From Nomia melanderi (lineage: Eukaryota > Arthropoda > Insecta > Hymenoptera > Halictidae): a stretch of DNA of 64,000 nt. Location: assembly GCF_051020985.1 (NCBI RefSeq), contig NC_135003.1:9541501-9605500 (forward strand), in the 5' to 3' direction. Made by a program: the position numbers and the translations under genes. Positions 1 to 10,997 of the stretch are shown here, one piece after another; within the stretch, counting starts at the first letter, position 1, and every line of letters starts with the position of its first letter. Under the pieces are notes generated by a model, which was not told the origin of the DNA, did not search any database, and was given only the letters and a program-made list of their open reading frames with translations.

Positions 1-1721
1 CTCGGTGGCGTAGCGCGAACACTTGTTCCTTGTCTATGCGGAATTCCGTTCTTGCGACTTCGGTGGACGCGCGCGATTAATCAGAGCACAGTTTCGTTCC
101 GTTCGCGCGGAACACATGGAAAAGGAGGTCCGAGCGCGGTGATATTTAATCCTGTTGGCGACGGTCAAAAGACTGAGACGAATGTTACCGAGACTCCTCG
201 GTAGCCATGAATTAATGGAAACGATAAAGAGCCGAGCATTCCGAATCTGTCGGCGAGTCTAGCTCATACGCTGTTATCTTGTAGCGAGATTAATCAACCG
301 AACATCCTCCGTGTTAAAATAGAATCCCTCCTTTTCTGCTCAATTAAGTGATCCCTCGTAAATCAGTGAATTCTATTGCACTAAAAAGAAGGAAATAAAA
401 CGCATAACACGTCTCTGTAGCGTCGAGTAGCGATCGGTGTCTTAAACCTTTGCACTAGAAAGTTTCTCACTAGAGATGTTCAACACTTTCTAATTAAACG
501 ATATTTTGATAAATTAGCGAGAAATAAGCTATTTTATTTCAGTATCTTCAATACACATCGATGCATTCTATATTGAATACTTAATATAGATGCTTCGTAC
601 TAAATATCGAACTTAGTGTGAATGCAATTTATTTATTTTTCATTCGTTGATCAACACGTTGAATATTCTATATACAAGTCGCTATGTATACGTTGCCATT
701 TGTGAATCCTGAGAGGATGTTTGTTCTCTCACATTTAAGCCTGCTCGCGGTTAGATAGGCCCGCGATGATTGATTTTCATGCGAGTCAATGGGATTCGCA
801 AGCCCGCAAAATTTCACTGGCAGTCACGGTCGCCAGAGGCGTAACAATTGTTGCCTGATGGATTTCATAATCCTTTGAGCACGCTTCACACGTCGCCGTA
901 ATAACACACGGGATCATTGAATGAAGACGAGACTATTAATAAACCCGGACAGGGTCTATTAATAAAGAAAACGGAAGATTAGACGTTTCTTACGGCGGCC
1001 CGAGAGGCTATTTTGCACCGCCAGCCCCGAGCGCGGCGTAGACTCTGTCAACGGCGCAATGACTCACGCCGGCTGCAGCGAAAGCTAACTCAACCCCCGT
1101 GGGATTCGTTGAAGTTGCAGCGGGCAACGGCGTATGATTCAGCTTGCAATTACATTCCGCGGCGGCTGGGCCGAATCCGAAATAGATTTTCTGGAACACG
1201 GAAGAATGCGGCGGTCACTCGAGAGCTTCTCGCCGCGGTAATTATAGGGCGCCCCATTTCTCGCGAAATTTTTGCGTCACCGTAACAGCCCGAGCGTCCC
1301 GCGACACACCCTCCGGGAAACCCCTAACGGTCGTTGATCTGGTTCCGAAGAAATTTTAGAGAAAAAGTGGAAGGCTTGTTTTTAGATGTACTCTACAAAA
1401 TAATTAGTTTTTAAAGGATTTTTCAAATGAATTGCTGGATCCACAAGAGTATCGTCTTTATTCAACCCTTTAAATAACCATCTAATTAACTTCAATTGAA
1501 AATAGTAAATTTATAAAATATGAAATTTAACATTAAATTTGGAGGAAGTATTAACGTACGGAATATAGGAATAAATTAGTTTTGTTCCGTAATTACTGGA
1601 AGATTTTTTTTTTTTAGGTTAGTTGCAAATAATATTATCAATACTTCGCCAGAAAACAATGAACATTTCTAATGAAAAATATTGTCCAGTGTAAAGAATG
1701 AAGTAGTCACAAAGGATCTTC

Positions 1722-1890
1722 AAGGGTTTTCGAGGGACATTGAGAATCTTTTAATGTCTCCGAGGGTCCTCAAGAGTTCCCAAGAGTCTCCACGAATCCC
1801 TAAGGTTCTTCAAAGGATTCTAAGGTCTCTTTGGTGTTCTTAAGTTTCGCTAATGAGCCTTAAAGAATTCTCGAGGATTCTCCAGGGAAA
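1722..1890. repeat. Degenerate short tandem repeat
   Basis: About 170 bp of near-repeats of a core like CAAGAGTCTCCA or GAGGGTCCTCAAG, with irregular spacing of roughly 13-17 bp. Words such as TTCAAGGG, CGAGGG, CAAGAG, TTCTTAAG and TTCTCGAGGATTCTCCAG recur. It resembles a decayed minisatellite with no coding potential. Confidence 0.55.
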
Positions 1891-2635
1891 TCTGTAGATC
1901 CCTACAATAGGTTAAACATATTTTACATCTTATAAATTAGGAAAAATGTTAGAATTTATGCTGCGATGTTGTTAATTGCAATTATTATTCAATATAATAA
2001 TTGTATTCATACAGATGTGATAATATATTTAATGTAATAATTATTCAACGCTATATCCTCACACCGACGATCTTCGTAATTCGAAGCACGAAGTTTTCGA
2101 AACGTTAACCCGATGACGAACCCATGAAACTTCAGAATCCGAGTTTTCATTAATAATTCATCGTACTGAAGAAGAGTCTACAACACAGTTAATTCACCGG
2201 GAAAGAATAAACGCCGACACCTCGCCGTTAGTCAGAAAAGTTAGAAACATCACGGACGTTTTCTGTATAACGCGCGGCAAGTTTCCGCGTTACGGAGTTT
2301 GCGTTGCCGTGCTTTTCAATTCCGTCATGAATAAGAAGCAGCTCCGAAGATTGGAATTTTTGGGCGGATAGCGAAAGAGTGCGCGTTCGCGGGATGACTG
2401 ATGGTATCGACACGTAGAAGGATAATTCGACGGCAGACGAATCAGTGGAATAAATCGGTCAGTCTGAACGAAGAACATGGGTAAGAACCAAGGTTAGGAA
2501 TTATTCGAATAAAAGTTTATTCGAATAATGATAAAATATAAATAATTAATCGTTGTTCGATTATTTGTCATTCCCGTTATTCCTGTTATTTGTTATTCGT
2601 GTGGGAAACCTTTATTTGCATTTGCAAATTCGGTT

Positions 2636-2712
2636 GATTGCAAAAAATTGAAGAATGGAAGAATTGGAATATTGAAAAATTGAAAAATTTAAAAATTTAA
2701 AAATTTAAAATA
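2636..2712. repeat. A/T-rich simple repeat
   Basis: Runs of GAAGAATTGGAA-like and TGAAAAATT-like words pass into a decamer-style AAAATTTAAAAATTT block. Low complexity, with no coding frame. Confidence 0.6.
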
Positions 2713-5029
2713 TCATTTATAGTTCTTATGTTATCATATAAAGAGTTGGGAAAAGGTTATTGAAAATAAGGATTAAATTCAATGTATTTATTACATGTGA
2801 ATAATGAATACATTAATTATTCATTATTCACAAATAACAATCAGACTGAACGTATCCATCATTCTGCGTTCGTTATTCAGAATAACTTTTCTTCAACAGT
2901 AGGAAGAACTTTCCTCGCCGTAAACGTCGACTCGCCATTTTTACGAGCAGCGAAGAAATAGAATTTAACGAAAATAATCGTCGAATAAAACAATTTGTCC
3001 GAGTCCCTCTAGAGCCGACGGCGATGCGCGGGAACTTTTATTGCGGCGACGAAAGCCGGAGCTGTAGTTTTCCTCGAGCTATCCTGAATACTGCTTCAGG
3101 GCAGTACAAATAATATTGTCTGTCTGTAGAAAGAAGTTTTCTTTGAAACGCAGTAAAACGTTATTTCACGAACAGACTGTCTGATGTTTCTTTAATAATT
3201 TTCAAACAAAATAATAATAACAGTTTTCCGTGAATTTTTCTCTCACGAATATTTTACAATTCTCTACAATTCATTTTCTGAGCTCCTTTTAATCACAACA
3301 CTCTTTATTTTAATTAGTCGTGCAATGGATCTTTTAAATAGCAATATAGTTTCTTTAGAAATTTTATCTGAAGTAATATAGGGGGTTCTTAATTAGTGCA
3401 CGTAATATACGAGTAAATTTTTCGAGAAAATTCAAAACAATGCAAACGGATTACTTGAGTGGCAGGAGAGAAAGTCATTTTTCCTGAAATCCTTGTTTAA
3501 AGAAATTTATTCACGCTTTGAATATAGTGAATCCTTCACCTCTCTTTTCTTTAAAAATGTCAGGAAGTAGGACAGAATGTCTTCTATGAATTGTAGAGGA
3601 TCACGCGGTGAGACAATGCGACGCGACGTATGAAAAACGTAGATTTTTCGTGTCTCGCCTCCCACGGTTTTAATCTCGCAATCCACAATCCTAAGTACAG
3701 TTTGCAGGGGCGTGGATTATATTTATCACGGAAGCTCATGTTCGCAAACCAACCATAAACGTCGCAGAAACAGCACGGTCTTGTTGCAACTCAAACGCTG
3801 TCATATTGTTACGCTCGCTCGGAAAATTGTGTGCGTGGATACATGATTTGTCCAGTCGCAAACGCATTCCGGTACATATCCTTAAAGTAAGGAAAATATG
3901 TTCGTGACGCGATATCCGCAACTATTTAAGGATGTTCCGTATATTATATGTGGAACGCGTATAATTTTAATAATAGAACCGGGAAATGATTACAGGGTTA
4001 AAAAGTTCTTATAGTTTCTTGAGTATTTTATTTTACACGTAACATTGCTCTCCTGTGTAAAAATTATAGTTACCGCAGGCAACGCTACATTTACTCGAAA
4101 ATATCTTATCGCTTCTGTAATGAACAATAAAAGCTGTTAATGAATAAGATTCACATAGGCGCTTGAGCTTTCGTATACTTGAAGTTTATTCATGCAAACA
4201 TAGAAGAATGATAAAGCAACAAATGAATCCGCGTTTTCTTTCATTTTTTTTTATATCTCGCAATTAACCGAATATTTGTCTATACTACTAAAGTAATACT
4301 TCCATGAAGAACATTATTAACAGAATTTAACTTAATTTTCAAGCGCAAAATGGTATAAGTAATCACATGATATTAAAACTGCTCATTGAATCATTTTCAT
4401 AAACAAAATACTTACACGATTCGCAGAATAATTTCGAATTTCAATGAGTTTCCACTGAAAGTCTATCGTTATCTCGAATTATCCAGGTGTTACCAATCGT
4501 GCGATATCGCGAAAGTGTGTCGCGAAGGAGAGATCGTTCGCCGGTCGCGATTGTTTATTAAAAAGGGAAGCGTACGATCATTGTCGTTGCGATACCCGTG
4601 GCTCTTTAATTTCACCTACCGTGAACGATTATTTACATAATCCGAAATGCGATATAGCCAGCCATTCACCTCGCTCGGCCGCCGACTCGCCATTGTAATT
4701 TGTAAGTTACCGAGTCCCGCCGCGGTAATAATTATCCGTTGATGTATGCGTGCGCACCGCGGCCCCGCGAACCTCCGCGAACTGGGCTACGCTCGGGGCC
4801 ACGAGGATGCAACGCTTTCCTGCATTTTTTTCCTTGCATAATTGAATAAACGACGAATAATTTCCTGCGACCCCTCGTGACCTCTGAAGCAGACGCTTTC
4901 GTGTGACCTCTTCGACCTCTCGACGAGTACTAATTTTCCTTCTTCTTGCAGAAAATCTGTTTTATTTTCGTGTGCAGCGTATTTCCTCTGATTGCAAGAA
5001 ATAGAATGTTTTAACGCAGTCGCCGTTTG

Positions 5030-5115
5030 GTTTGATATAGGAAAATTATGAAGTTTGACATTCAATATCAAAGTTCGTGTAACGTAATTACATATAATAT
5101 GTTAATATAAAATTG
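5030..5115. repeat. Fragment of TTAA-flanked MITE family A
   Basis: The internal signature of family A is present (TTGACATTCAATATCAAAG followed by GTGTAACG and an ATTAATAT-like stretch). It closely matches the copies at 44165-44403 and 53495-53625. The CCCTTTGC ends are missing, so this is a truncated relic. It lies just upstream of the separate element at 5144. Confidence 0.5.
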
Positions 5116-5143
5116 TTTTATCCTTGGATTCGTGTATTATTAA

Positions 5144-5348
5144 CCCTTTGCGGATGAAGATACTCTAAACTATACAAAACCTTTTGTAGATTCTGCCAAA
5201 TCACACATCGAATGCCGAAATAATATGGAATCAGGTAATTATGTGCTGGTCTCTTGCTGTTTGAGTAGATGAATCATTTGTTTGCAACTTAGTATTACAA
5301 ACATGGAAGTTTGATCTCGGTAAAGTGTCGACATTCGTCCGCAAAGGG
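5144..5348. mobile_element. TTAA-flanked MITE, CCCTTTGCGGAYGAA ends
   Basis: A 205-bp element bordered on both sides by TTAA (5140-5143 and 5349-5352). The left end reads CCCTTTGCGGATGAAG. The right end, reverse-complemented, reads CCCTTTGCGGACGAATG, so 14 of the first 15 bases match. TTAA target duplication with CCC termini is the style of piggyBac-superfamily non-autonomous elements (established for that superfamily; the assignment here is inference). There is no coding capacity. The ends share the first eight bases with family A but the interior differs. Confidence 0.8.
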
Positions 5349-5352
5349 TTAA

Positions 5353-8240
5353 TACTTACGTTTGCTGTAAAAGGTATATATAACATTTCATTGAAGATTG
5401 ATGAGTCATTTCGTTTGTTATTTTACTTTTAAACAGTCGTCATTACGTTGTGCGTTATACATGTATAATGGACACGATTTATTATCCAGAATTCGTGATA
5501 ATGTATTAAAAATATCGAGTTCCTGGAAGTGCTTATAGTAAATCACAACTTTTCTGTTTTCACTTCCATCGAACGAATTATTTAATGTTGTATAACTTTT
5601 ACGGCTGTTGATTCAGGAGTAAACGCGTTAAGGGAACAAACGAAAGACAATAAAAACGTTAAACCCGTAAGCATGTAAATTCCATAATGAACACCTTTAA
5701 AATGAGAAGTATAAAGAAGATCGGATGGAAAGTGAACAGAAAGAACAGGCTCGAATTGAAAGGATAATTATGGTTATGAATTTCGCCGGTTACCAGTTAG
5801 CAAAAGGTTGCTCCTGAAGTCACGCTCGTAATGCGGACAATATATGACGGTCGGGCTCTCGTAGATCATTCATAGCGACGTCGCTTGCGTAATTCTACGG
5901 CACCGACGCGGAAAGCGATGAATCGCTCCTCGAATGAAACCAGTTCCCGCTTTTTTCTCCGCACGTTGTCGATTCGTGCGATGCTCGCGGCATTGTGCTG
6001 TTCATGAATCGATTCGTTGGAATAATTTACCGCGGATTTGCGACCTTCTTCGCTCACTTTCCGGAAGCAATGAATACTGAGAAAACCGAGCTACAAGTGG
6101 ATCAAATTTTTGATTGCAACAAACATTTATCACAATAACTTCACGCGAACAACTGCAGAATAACGAAATGCACCGTAACAATTTAATCAAAACTTTTTAA
6201 TTCAAGATTCCTCCACCTCCAACGAAAGATTTCATTCGGAAATTATTAGGAGCAATCTCTGATGCTCTAATAGGAATAATTAAATATTAAATACCTTATA
6301 TCCAACCTCTAATAACAAATCCAATAATTTCCGAATAATAAATTCAATGCTCCGTCGACAAAGGAACAAATCATTCGTAACATGAATTCAATAGAAAAAG
6401 ACTCTAAAAGGACTCTGTTCTCTTTCTCGGAGTTTTATCTTTTACAAAGTTGAATTGAAATTAAATGTTACAAGTCAGCCAATAGAATTCCCAATTTCTC
6501 GATGGAAACTTCGGTGTAAGGTGGAGAAGGACATTTAAAGAAGTTTCCCTCGATCAATGGAAGTACGAAGCAAGTTTCGAAAAGTTTGTACGAAGTCGTT
6601 CATCATTTCTGAGATTTCATTTCGGTGCAGGCTGGCGCGATAAGACGGGATTGGTTCGGCGAAGTCCGAACATCGGATCGCGATTGAATCTCGGCTGTTC
6701 GAGGGGAAATAAAATCGAGAGTCACGGGCGGGAAGGAGAGAGCCGCGCCAGCGAAAGAGGGATTCGTGAGTGGCGTATCCGGCGGAAGTAGTTATCGCTG
6801 GTACCCGCCGAGTGTTTTTCCAAGCGTTCCGTTCTTCTTCGTGACATTATACGACTTCTCGTTTCGCTGCACCGCCAGCTCCTTCATTTTCTCTTTCCCC
6901 TTTTTTCACTGGTCGCTGGATCGTGTCAACGATCGCTGAATCTGTTACTTTATTGCTGGACGCGGGCCCAAGATTATCTATCGATTTATCCTCGTGTTTA
7001 GGTATAATAATTTAAGGTAATGCCATGAAATATGCGACGATGGTAATTTTCATACGGAATGGAAAAGGTTCGACGTTCTTTGTCAGTTTAGCGGTGTGCT
7101 AATCAAATTTTATATGTCAGGTTTTCATTGAATAGAAAGACGGCTATCTCATTTGGATATCTGTGCGAATGTGGATCTATAAAAGTTTTGATTAAAGTTT
7201 TATGACTTTATCAATCGTTAACGTGAAATCAGAATTTAGTTGTGACTAGATTGATTGATTAGTAATATTTCAATATTACTGGATTGATATTTCAAAAATT
7301 GTACAGTGCAATTGTAATGTTTGTAGTAATTTTTCAACTGTGGATGAGATAAAATAGAAATGAGTTGAATGAATGTTAGTATTATTACGATCTTTGATAC
7401 CTAAAAGAGTCGGATGATGAATAACAATCATGTTGATATAGAAATATGCTGAATTTTCTTAGCTAATTGCCCATTTTATGTAACTGAACGCGGCTAATTG
7501 TAGGAACCACGTGGGGTACTTTCATTTTTACAAACCATTAAGTTATATGTTCCTGCTTCCTTTCCCGCCGCAGCGCCAAGATGCAATAAAGTGAATTACG
7601 AGTTTGTTGAATTTTACACATGATCATAAATATTGTATTGCATATACCTCTTGTTGGATACATAATCGCCCCGTACATTGAAAAGGAGATACACGTGATT
7701 TTATGCAACCATTAATTATACCGACCTAACGTATCTGTCCTTCGTGTCTAATACTTATTAAATTATACTCAACGGGTGAACATAGTATACAGAATCTCAC
7801 AATTAAATTACTGAATTCGATCAATACAACTATCTTCATCAAAAGAATATAATAGCAACTTAACTAACAACTAGAAACATTGGAGTCCTAACAGTTTAAA
7901 AATTTTCATAATATTCATATTCAAGTACAACGCTTTCGATTATAATGAATAATTATAATAAAATTTATAATAGCAAAAAAGGTAATAAAAATAATCAGAG
8001 ATAAAGAAAATATGTTCATGGTTAAAAGTGCTTTTGAATATGGTACATTTTAAAACATAATGGCATACGTATTTATATGAGCCAAGACAATTTTTGAAAA
8101 ATTCAATGCGACTTCAATTCCACGTCTGTTAAAAATTGATAAAGCAAGTCGAACTTAGAATACCACGTCAATCGCGGTCGAAGGATTAAGGATAATAGGA
8201 AAAAGAGGACAGTTGTGAAAGAAATCGTAAGACAAAGAGT
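5353..8240. other. Non-coding stretch with one weak exon candidate
   Basis: Mostly AT-rich. A GC-richer block at about 6620-6960 contains an acceptor-like TTTCGGTGCAG (6630) and a donor-like ATTC/gtgagt (6766), discussed as a finding. No other exon, RNA gene or large repeat was recognised. Confidence 0.5.
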
Positions 8241-8880
8241 TAAAGAAAGTTATGTCGCGGAAACCAATGATCTTCAATTATTTGAAGATAATTTTTTTCC
8301 CACGATGTAAAGAACGCGTCGCGCCAGCCTGATCGTCGCGTGATTCAAAACGTTACCGTCGCGGTGGAGTGCGGGCGAGGAAGCGAAGCCAGGCGTAGTC
8401 CACTTCTGTTCTCGCGAGCCACTTGTTCCGCGCTGGGACCTCTTTCTCCCTCGCCGACCGCGGAGACTTTTGACCCAGAACGGGGAGTAGCTGCGGAACA
8501 TCTCGAGTACGAGGAAGCGGTAAATATAACACCGTTTCAGCGGCGCGTGAACAGCTACCAGCGCGAGTGACATCGGCCGCCTCCGACAGAAATAGTTGCG
8601 CGAGTCGTGCAGGTGCCCTCCGTGGGAAGCGCTTCGTTCCAACAAGGGGAGACGAGCGTACTCGATCTTCTTGCTCTTTTCTCGCGCAACTCCTTCGAGT
8701 CGCTCGCGCGGTCTCCTTCCAGCCGCGAACAAGAATGGACAGAAACGGAAACGTCTGTTTGGCAACTCGGGATACTTAGCGAATCCCTGCGTATCGGTAA
8801 AATACACAAGACAGTTTGTAACACGTGCAACACTGAAGATTCTAAAAATTGTCAGGAAACTGCAAGTGAGAATTTCTGAA
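8241..8880. other. GC-rich island with overlapping open frames on both strands
   Basis: This block is GC- and CpG-rich, and several frames are open on both strands (the longest is about 200 codons on the minus strand, 8274-8885). Openness in many frames at once is expected from stop-codon depletion in GC-rich sequence. No recognised motif, splice pair or start context singles out one frame. Plausible readings are a promoter or 5'-UTR island or a regulatory island. The + frame 8571-8879 is the most protein-like of the set, but it is not supported well enough to call. Confidence 0.4.
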
Positions 8881-8954
8881 ATCAAAGTTCAGTTTGAAGT
8901 TTGAAATTGGAGATTTAGAACTTTGGGACTTTGAAGCTATAAAACTTTCAAACA

Positions 8955-9104
8955 TTGATATTTAATATTTGATATTTGATGTTTGATATTTGATATTTGG
9001 TATTTGATATTTGATATTTGATATTTGATATTTGATATTTGACATTTGACATTTGGTATTTGGTATTTGGTATTTGGTATTTGATATTTGATATTTGATA
9101 TTTG
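8955..9104. repeat. Heptanucleotide microsatellite (TATTTGA)n
   Basis: About 20 head-to-tail copies of TATTTGA with variants TATTTGG, TATTTAA and CATTTGA. The variants are clustered: four consecutive TATTTGG units sit inside blocks of TATTTGA, showing local expansion of a mutant unit. The sequence on both sides (8885-8950 and 9120-9255) is a decayed version built from TTTGAAACT or GAAACTTGAAACTT words, so the original array was probably wider. Confidence 0.92.
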
Positions 9105-9419
9105 CAATTCTCAATTTGTAACTTTGAAACTTTGAGATTTTCGATTGGAGATTGGAAGTATGGGGCTGAAAATTTGAAACTTGAAACTTGAAACTTAGAG
9201 ACTTAAAAACTTAGAAATTTGAAACTCGCAGTATGAAATCTGAAATCTGAAACTTTAAAATTGAATGGAAACCATTCACGGATAAAGTATAATTTTAACA
9301 TTTTCATAACTTAACTCACAGCTTTAACAATTTTAATTTCAGTTCTCTGAACGTACCTACAGCTATACCTAGGACCGTATGTACTGCTGCTATATATTCA
9401 TCGCTGCATGTCAAATTGA

Positions 9420-10780
9420 CACGAGACGCGGATAAGGGTTGAATAATGCGATCGAAAGGCCGCGGCTCGGCATAAGAATGCGCCGCGGTGTTTCAAAATT
9501 GAACCCTGTTTCATATGCTTGCACAGTTGTTGGCGCAGTCTGGAAACTGGAGTTCTCATGAAAGTTTCCTGGCATCGACGGGGTCAACGTTACTTCGTCC
9601 GCGGCAACAAGACGCAGTCTAGGAAGCGCACCGCGACGCGACCGGTCTGTTTACGCGGCGCGCTGCGCCAGCTTTCTGCTCCCGTTCCTTTTTTCCTCCC
9701 TCGCGGCCGCTCACTTCCGCTCGCAAATCCTCGGACAGACGCATTTGGAGCTCTTGGCAGCCGCTCAGACGGTTCGCGATGAAATATCTAGCACGGCTGA
9801 CTTTGATCTCCCCGTGCCGCGCCCGAAACGACCTGGAAGTCCTGCACGCGCGGCGCGAGACAACGCGAACGACGCGTCTCCCGCATTCCTTCGGGAACTA
9901 GGAAGTCGCTGCGGCATGCGCGCACGCCTCATCGAGTATCCAACGAATTAACACCATCACTGTATATGAAATTTGCAATTCTATCTGTCGGATCCTCTGA
10001 ATCAAACCGGAAATCTAGGCGACAATAGCCTCATTTGAGATATTAAAATTCTATAGAATATTTTGTGGAAGAAATTCCTGTGACAGAAAACCAAATACAC
10101 CCTTGATTTAAGGGTATTTATATCAAGAAATTAATGTACCATAATTTTATTCGAAATAATGTCATTACTGCTACACTGAACGACGGTCCTCTGTTACGTG
10201 CGGACAGAATTTTATAAGGAAATTAGGTCTGAACGGGTTAAATATCCGCAGTCCGCTAATAGCACTTCGGATAGGAGAATGTTTCATCTAGCTGGCACAA
10301 GATTCATCTTCCTCGTTCCAGGAGCCACTAGCCCGAATAGCTTGAGAAACGTGTGTGAAACAGCTCAGTTACTCACCGCGGCACCGTGTCCCGTGTTCCG
10401 CGTCACGCATACTAAACTTAACCAATTACCGAAATTGCCGGCGGGCCCGTGTATTACGAGGAAGCGCGGAGCCGCGAGGAGTTGGCCGTTTATACGGGCC
10501 GACAGCTGCGCGCACACCGGGGATCGCGGCCGAAATCTCGCTTGACCCCCTTCTTCCTCGTCCACCGTCGCATTCCCGCGCGGACGGGGTTGTGATTCAG
10601 CGCCCTCGGTGAAACTCTAAAAGCGCCCGTTTCCCGAAAGTCTATTACGAACCACTTAGAATCATACGACTCGGTATTCGGGAGACGCGCGAACGGCCCT
10701 TTAAAACGGTGTCGTGGCCACTGAACTCACGATCGGGGCTGATCCGCGCGGACCACCCTGTCGCGCGGTGGTGTACAATG
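9420..10780. other. GC-rich non-coding region, possible regulatory or 5' region
   Basis: Two GC/CpG-rich blocks (about 9420-9950 and 10380-10780) are separated by AT-rich sequence. Short open frames occur in several phases without splice support or recognisable domains. A transcription start or enhancer is possible but nothing fixes it. The transition at about 9950-10190 is plain AT-rich DNA. Confidence 0.4.
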
Positions 10781-10861
10781 TATAATTGGGTAAACGAGCA
10801 TAGAAAGTGGAAGAACGTAGTTAGGTGAAAGAATGTAAGAAGGTAAAACAATTTAAAAATG

Positions 10862-10997
10862 ATTTTTTAGATACACTAAAATCTCGATTGCCCTAATTTT
10901 GTAGACTCAGTGGAGCTTAGATTATCACGATTTTATAGATACAGTGAAACTTAAATGATCTTAATTTTGTAAATGCTGTGGAACCTTTATTAATTAA
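10862..10997. repeat. 34-bp minisatellite, four units
   Basis: Four head-to-tail units start at 10862, 10896, 10930 and 10964, each opening with ATTTTNTA(G/A)A and carrying a CAGTGRARC-like middle. The first three units are exactly 34 bp. Divergence between units is moderate, so this is an old array. Confidence 0.8.

Larger units (their letters stand above)
1..5029. other. Non-coding flank, probably intron or intergenic
   Basis: No supported gene. AT-rich sequence with a GC-rich patch at about 990-1320. Short homopolymer runs occur (T at 1608-1615), together with the two low-complexity blocks listed separately at 1722 and 2636. A donor-like ATGG/gtaaga occurs at about 2476-2484 but has no convincing upstream exon. 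A strong pyrimidine tract ending at TTCTTGCAG (4951) leads into frames that close without a donor. Confidence 0.6.

Noticed and set aside
9341..9460. Acceptor TTTTAATTTCAG and a 32-codon open frame
   Set aside because: The tract is weak and A-rich, and no usable donor lies before the stop.
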